DNA of 64,000 bases, taken from positions 6,944,001-7,008,000 of the forward strand of contig CM055607.1 of assembly GCA_029379385.1 (NCBI GenBank), read 5' to 3'. This DNA is from Quillaja saponaria (lineage: Eukaryota > Streptophyta > Magnoliopsida > Fabales > Quillajaceae). The position numbers and the translations under genes are program-made. Position 1 is the stretch's first letter; every line of letters starts with the position of its first letter. Below, one piece after another: positions 61,493 through 64,000 of this stretch. Under the pieces are notes generated by a model. That model made no database searches. It was not told where the DNA came from and was given only the letters and a program-made list of their open reading frames with translations.

Positions 61493-61589
61493 GTTTTAAT
61501 TTCTCATTTTAAACGACAAGTAAATAGACTTAATTATAGTATTCCATGTATATCTATATATATTAATAACATATATAATTGTTTCTAAG

Positions 61590-62100
61590 TTATTACCCAT
61601 AAATAAGTTTGAAATAGTAGAATTGGCTAAGAAGTATAGAACCATAGATTTGTTTTTTAGGCACTGAGTTTCTCCAATAGAGTGACTGAGTAAAGACAGT
61701 GAGCCATTTCAATGTGACCATATTTAATGTAGCTAACAAAACTAGAATCCAGTTGTAGTTATTTGCAAGTGACTGCTTTTTTGTCTTTCTTAACCACCCA
61801 TTTGGCCCTTTCAAATTCCAGAAGAAATTAGATTTGCAAGAGCTTTGTCTCCCTCATTGTCTCTTATGTCTTTTGCTTCTTCTGACATCAATTCCAAATT
61901 TCCAATAACTCTTTAATTTCATTGTCTTAAAATGTCCTAATTCAACAACGGCATGAAGAGCCCTCTAATGGAGAATGTAATTCCTTCACTCAGTGCATTA
62001 GGGTGGGTGTCAATGAATTTCTTTGCATGCAGCCTCCCAATTTCCAATTTGCAATGTCTTGTAAAATCTTGTATATTGAAGCTTGGTGTCTTTTGATCAG
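61590..62100 (-). pseudogene. Exon 2 of a fourth, ruined ankyrin gene copy
   Basis: The region aligns throughout with exon 2 of genes A-C (for example 58094-58573) but has several small indels (near 61730, 61770, 61900, 61975 and 62030) that break the frame repeatedly. Recognisable blocks are the repeats around the TQSL..RNS and ATLNMVTLKW-type frames. No intact exons of this copy are in the window. Confidence 0.7.
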
Positions 62101-63149
62101 TGCAAATTAAGTTTCTTTGTTAATTTAAAATGATGTTTTTTCACATTCCATCTTTAAGTTAATAATTAGTTGATGAAGTTGACTGAAGTATGTTATGATC
62201 CAGTGTATAATGCAACAACCATTAAAAAATGATTAAGCATTTTTTTTTTTCATTTGGAAAATCTTTCTTCTGATGCAAAAATGTAATTTATGTTTTATTA
62301 CATACATAGCAAAAGAAATTAGGAAAAAGGACAAAGATGTTTATACATATTTATTTACAATGATTGAACATATGATTTTTGTTATAAAAATGGTATTTCA
62401 CTAAGGTTTTAATATAATTGGGATTTAGATGTTCTTATATTTCTCTTGTAACATGATCAAATCATGTAAGAAAAAGACATGCAAAAAAAAAAAAAAAAAA
62501 AAAAAAACCCTTTAAAAATTAAATGGAAATTTTTGTTTTCCACTAAACAGAATTATTAATTGTATGAGATGATCTAAATCTATTAATAATGTCAAAAAAA
62601 ATATACTTTTTTGAAAGAGTGAGGTGTTAAATCTCAATTGGATCATATTTGGGCTACTGTAAAACCAATGATTGAATTAATCGATTCTCACAAACATATC
62701 CAAATTAAAAAGAATGAAGATTCCATTATCTTTGAAAAATTTATTAAAGTGGTCAGCCACTTAGTTTGTGGTCGTACAAACATAGAACACATGTAAAGCA
62801 AATGGAAGTTGCTCACTCAAAAAAAAAAAATACATATATATATATATACAAACAATTAAACAGAGCAAAGATTCCATTATCTTTGAAAAAATTATTATTG
62901 AATTGCAGTCGTACAAACATGTGAAAAAAAAAAAAGAAGCAATTAAAAAGTAAATATTCCATTATCTTTGGAAAAATATTAAAGTTGTCACCCACTTGGT
63001 TTGCAGTCGTTGTTTGTACAAAAAGAAAAAAACAATTAAAAAGTATAAAGATTCCATTATGTTTGGAAAAATTGTTATGCGGGAGTCACTTTGCTTGTAG
63101 TTGTTCAAACATGGGACACATGTAAAGCAAATGAAAGTAGCTCATAAAA
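62101..63149. other. Intron 1-like sequence with local repeats
   Basis: It matches intron 1 of genes B and C. A motif of about 80-100 bases (AAAGATTCCATTATCTTTGAAAAA ... TTTGCAGTCGTACAAACATG) recurs near 62710-62790, 62865-62925, 62950-63010 and 63045-63125, so this segment expanded in tandem. A poly-A run of about 24 lies at 62484-62507. Confidence 0.55.
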
Positions 63150-63240
63150 AAAGAACCGTCTTGCCGGAGAATGTAATTTCTCCACTTTGTGCATTAGGGT
63201 GCATGGTTGTTAATTTCTCAACATAATCATTGGTGTCTGT
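63150..63240 (-). pseudogene. Second, heavily deleted exon 2 scrap
   Basis: AACCGTCTTGCCGGAGAATG (63154) matches the KTALH-coding region of exon 2. It jumps after about 45 bases to the exon's start (AACATAATCATTGGTGTCTG near 63219). The acceptor-proximal TCAACAG region is partly kept. It is followed on the right by another intron 1 copy to the window end. Confidence 0.6.
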
Positions 63241-64000
63241 TGATTGCATAGCTGCTTTGTTAATTTTTTAACAAAATGATACTTTTTTCACGTTCCATCT
63301 TTATGTTAATAATTAGTTCATTAGATTAACTAAAATAAGTTATAATTTAGTATATAGTGTAACAACCATTAAAAAGTGATCGAGGGCTTTTTTTTTTTTT
63401 CTCACTAGGAAAATATTGTCTTCTTATGCAAAAATGTGATTAGGTTATATAATTACATACATAGCAAAATAAATTTTTTTAAAAAGTACAAAGATGTTTA
63501 TACATATTTATTTATAATGATTGAACATATGTTTTCTTGTTATCAAAATGGTATTTCACTAGTTTAGATGTAATTAAATTCAGATTTTTTTTTTATTTTT
63601 TATTTTTTATAACAGGATCAGATCCTGTGAAAAAAAGATATGCACAAAAAAAAAAACCAATAATTAAAATTATTTTTAAATTCAATTGTTATGACGGAAA
63701 TTGGTGTTTTTCTCTCAAACATATTTATGTATTATGTGAAATGATCTAAATATATCATTAATGTCAAAATAATTTTATTGTTATTTTGAAAAGTGAAGTG
63801 TTACCTTTCAATTAGATCACTGATCAACATGTCAAACCGACCATTGAATTACTAAAAAGAGTGAAGATTTCACCATCTTTTGAAAAATTATTAAAGTTGG
63901 TTTGCATTCATACAAACATATAAGTAAATCAAGTTAAAGTTGCTCCCCAAAAAGGAAAAAAAAGAAAAAAGAAAAGCAAGTGAAACGTTTTTCAAGGTTT
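63241..64000. other. Intron 1-like sequence to the window end
   Basis: It repeats the order seen at 58590-59300 and 62110-62790. No exon 1 is reached before the window ends. A further gag-like exon would be expected shortly beyond position 64000 if this copy extends. Confidence 0.45.

Overview
The window is AT-rich nuclear DNA of a flowering plant, probably a woody eudicot. The evidence is spliced genes with GT-AG introns, several classes of plant transposable element (Ty1/copia, Ty3/gypsy chromovirus, TRIM/LARD, Helitron-like, PIF/Harbinger-like, a LINE tail) and plant-specific gene families (ankyrin-PGG membrane proteins, GDSL lipase relics). I cannot name the species. No rRNA, tRNA or CRISPR array was seen.

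Layout. 1-10.6 kb: a decayed minus-strand copia element (about 64-3586) abuts the last three exons of a small RRM gene (3586-4137, +). A second copia element (4441-9315, +) lies in the 3' flank of that gene. A short two-exon fragment of an unidentified gene follows (10069-10562). 10.9-30.6 kb and 54.0-60.1 kb: three paralogous, apparently intact minus-strand genes A, B and C (10905-17137, 25805-30504, 54006-59879). All share seven coding exons and identical splice phases. They encode 721-744 residue proteins with an N-terminal retrotransposon-gag-like (UBN2/DUF4219-type) domain, an ankyrin region and a C-terminal PGG four-helix membrane domain. B and C each have a convergent, 5'-truncated GDSL-lipase relic at the 3' side, so the duplicated block was [GDSL -> <- ankyrin gene].

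31-52 kb is a decayed part of the same cluster. A unit of about 3.5 kb is repeated three times in tandem (about 31690, 35095 and 44478 to 49790). Each copy carries a Helitron-like element, a truncated LINE tail and a scrap of ankyrin-gene exon 2. A 5.8 kb chromovirus landed in the second copy (38076-43913, target duplication CCTGG). A TRIM/LARD-like element with three LTR-like segments landed in the third (44640-46345, target duplication ATAAG). An exon 1 relic near 51.4-51.9 kb is split by a Harbinger-like MITE. 60-64 kb holds a fourth, ruined copy of the ankyrin gene and an inserted gene scrap.

The intact genes probably act in membrane-associated ankyrin signalling (ACD6/ITN1-like family). 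The fused gag domain, conserved in all three copies, is the most unusual feature. Everything else records local duplication, transposon insertion and decay, and the paralogous copies serve as empty-site controls for one another. Exon boundaries were placed by hand from frame, phase and GT-AG signals, without transcript data.
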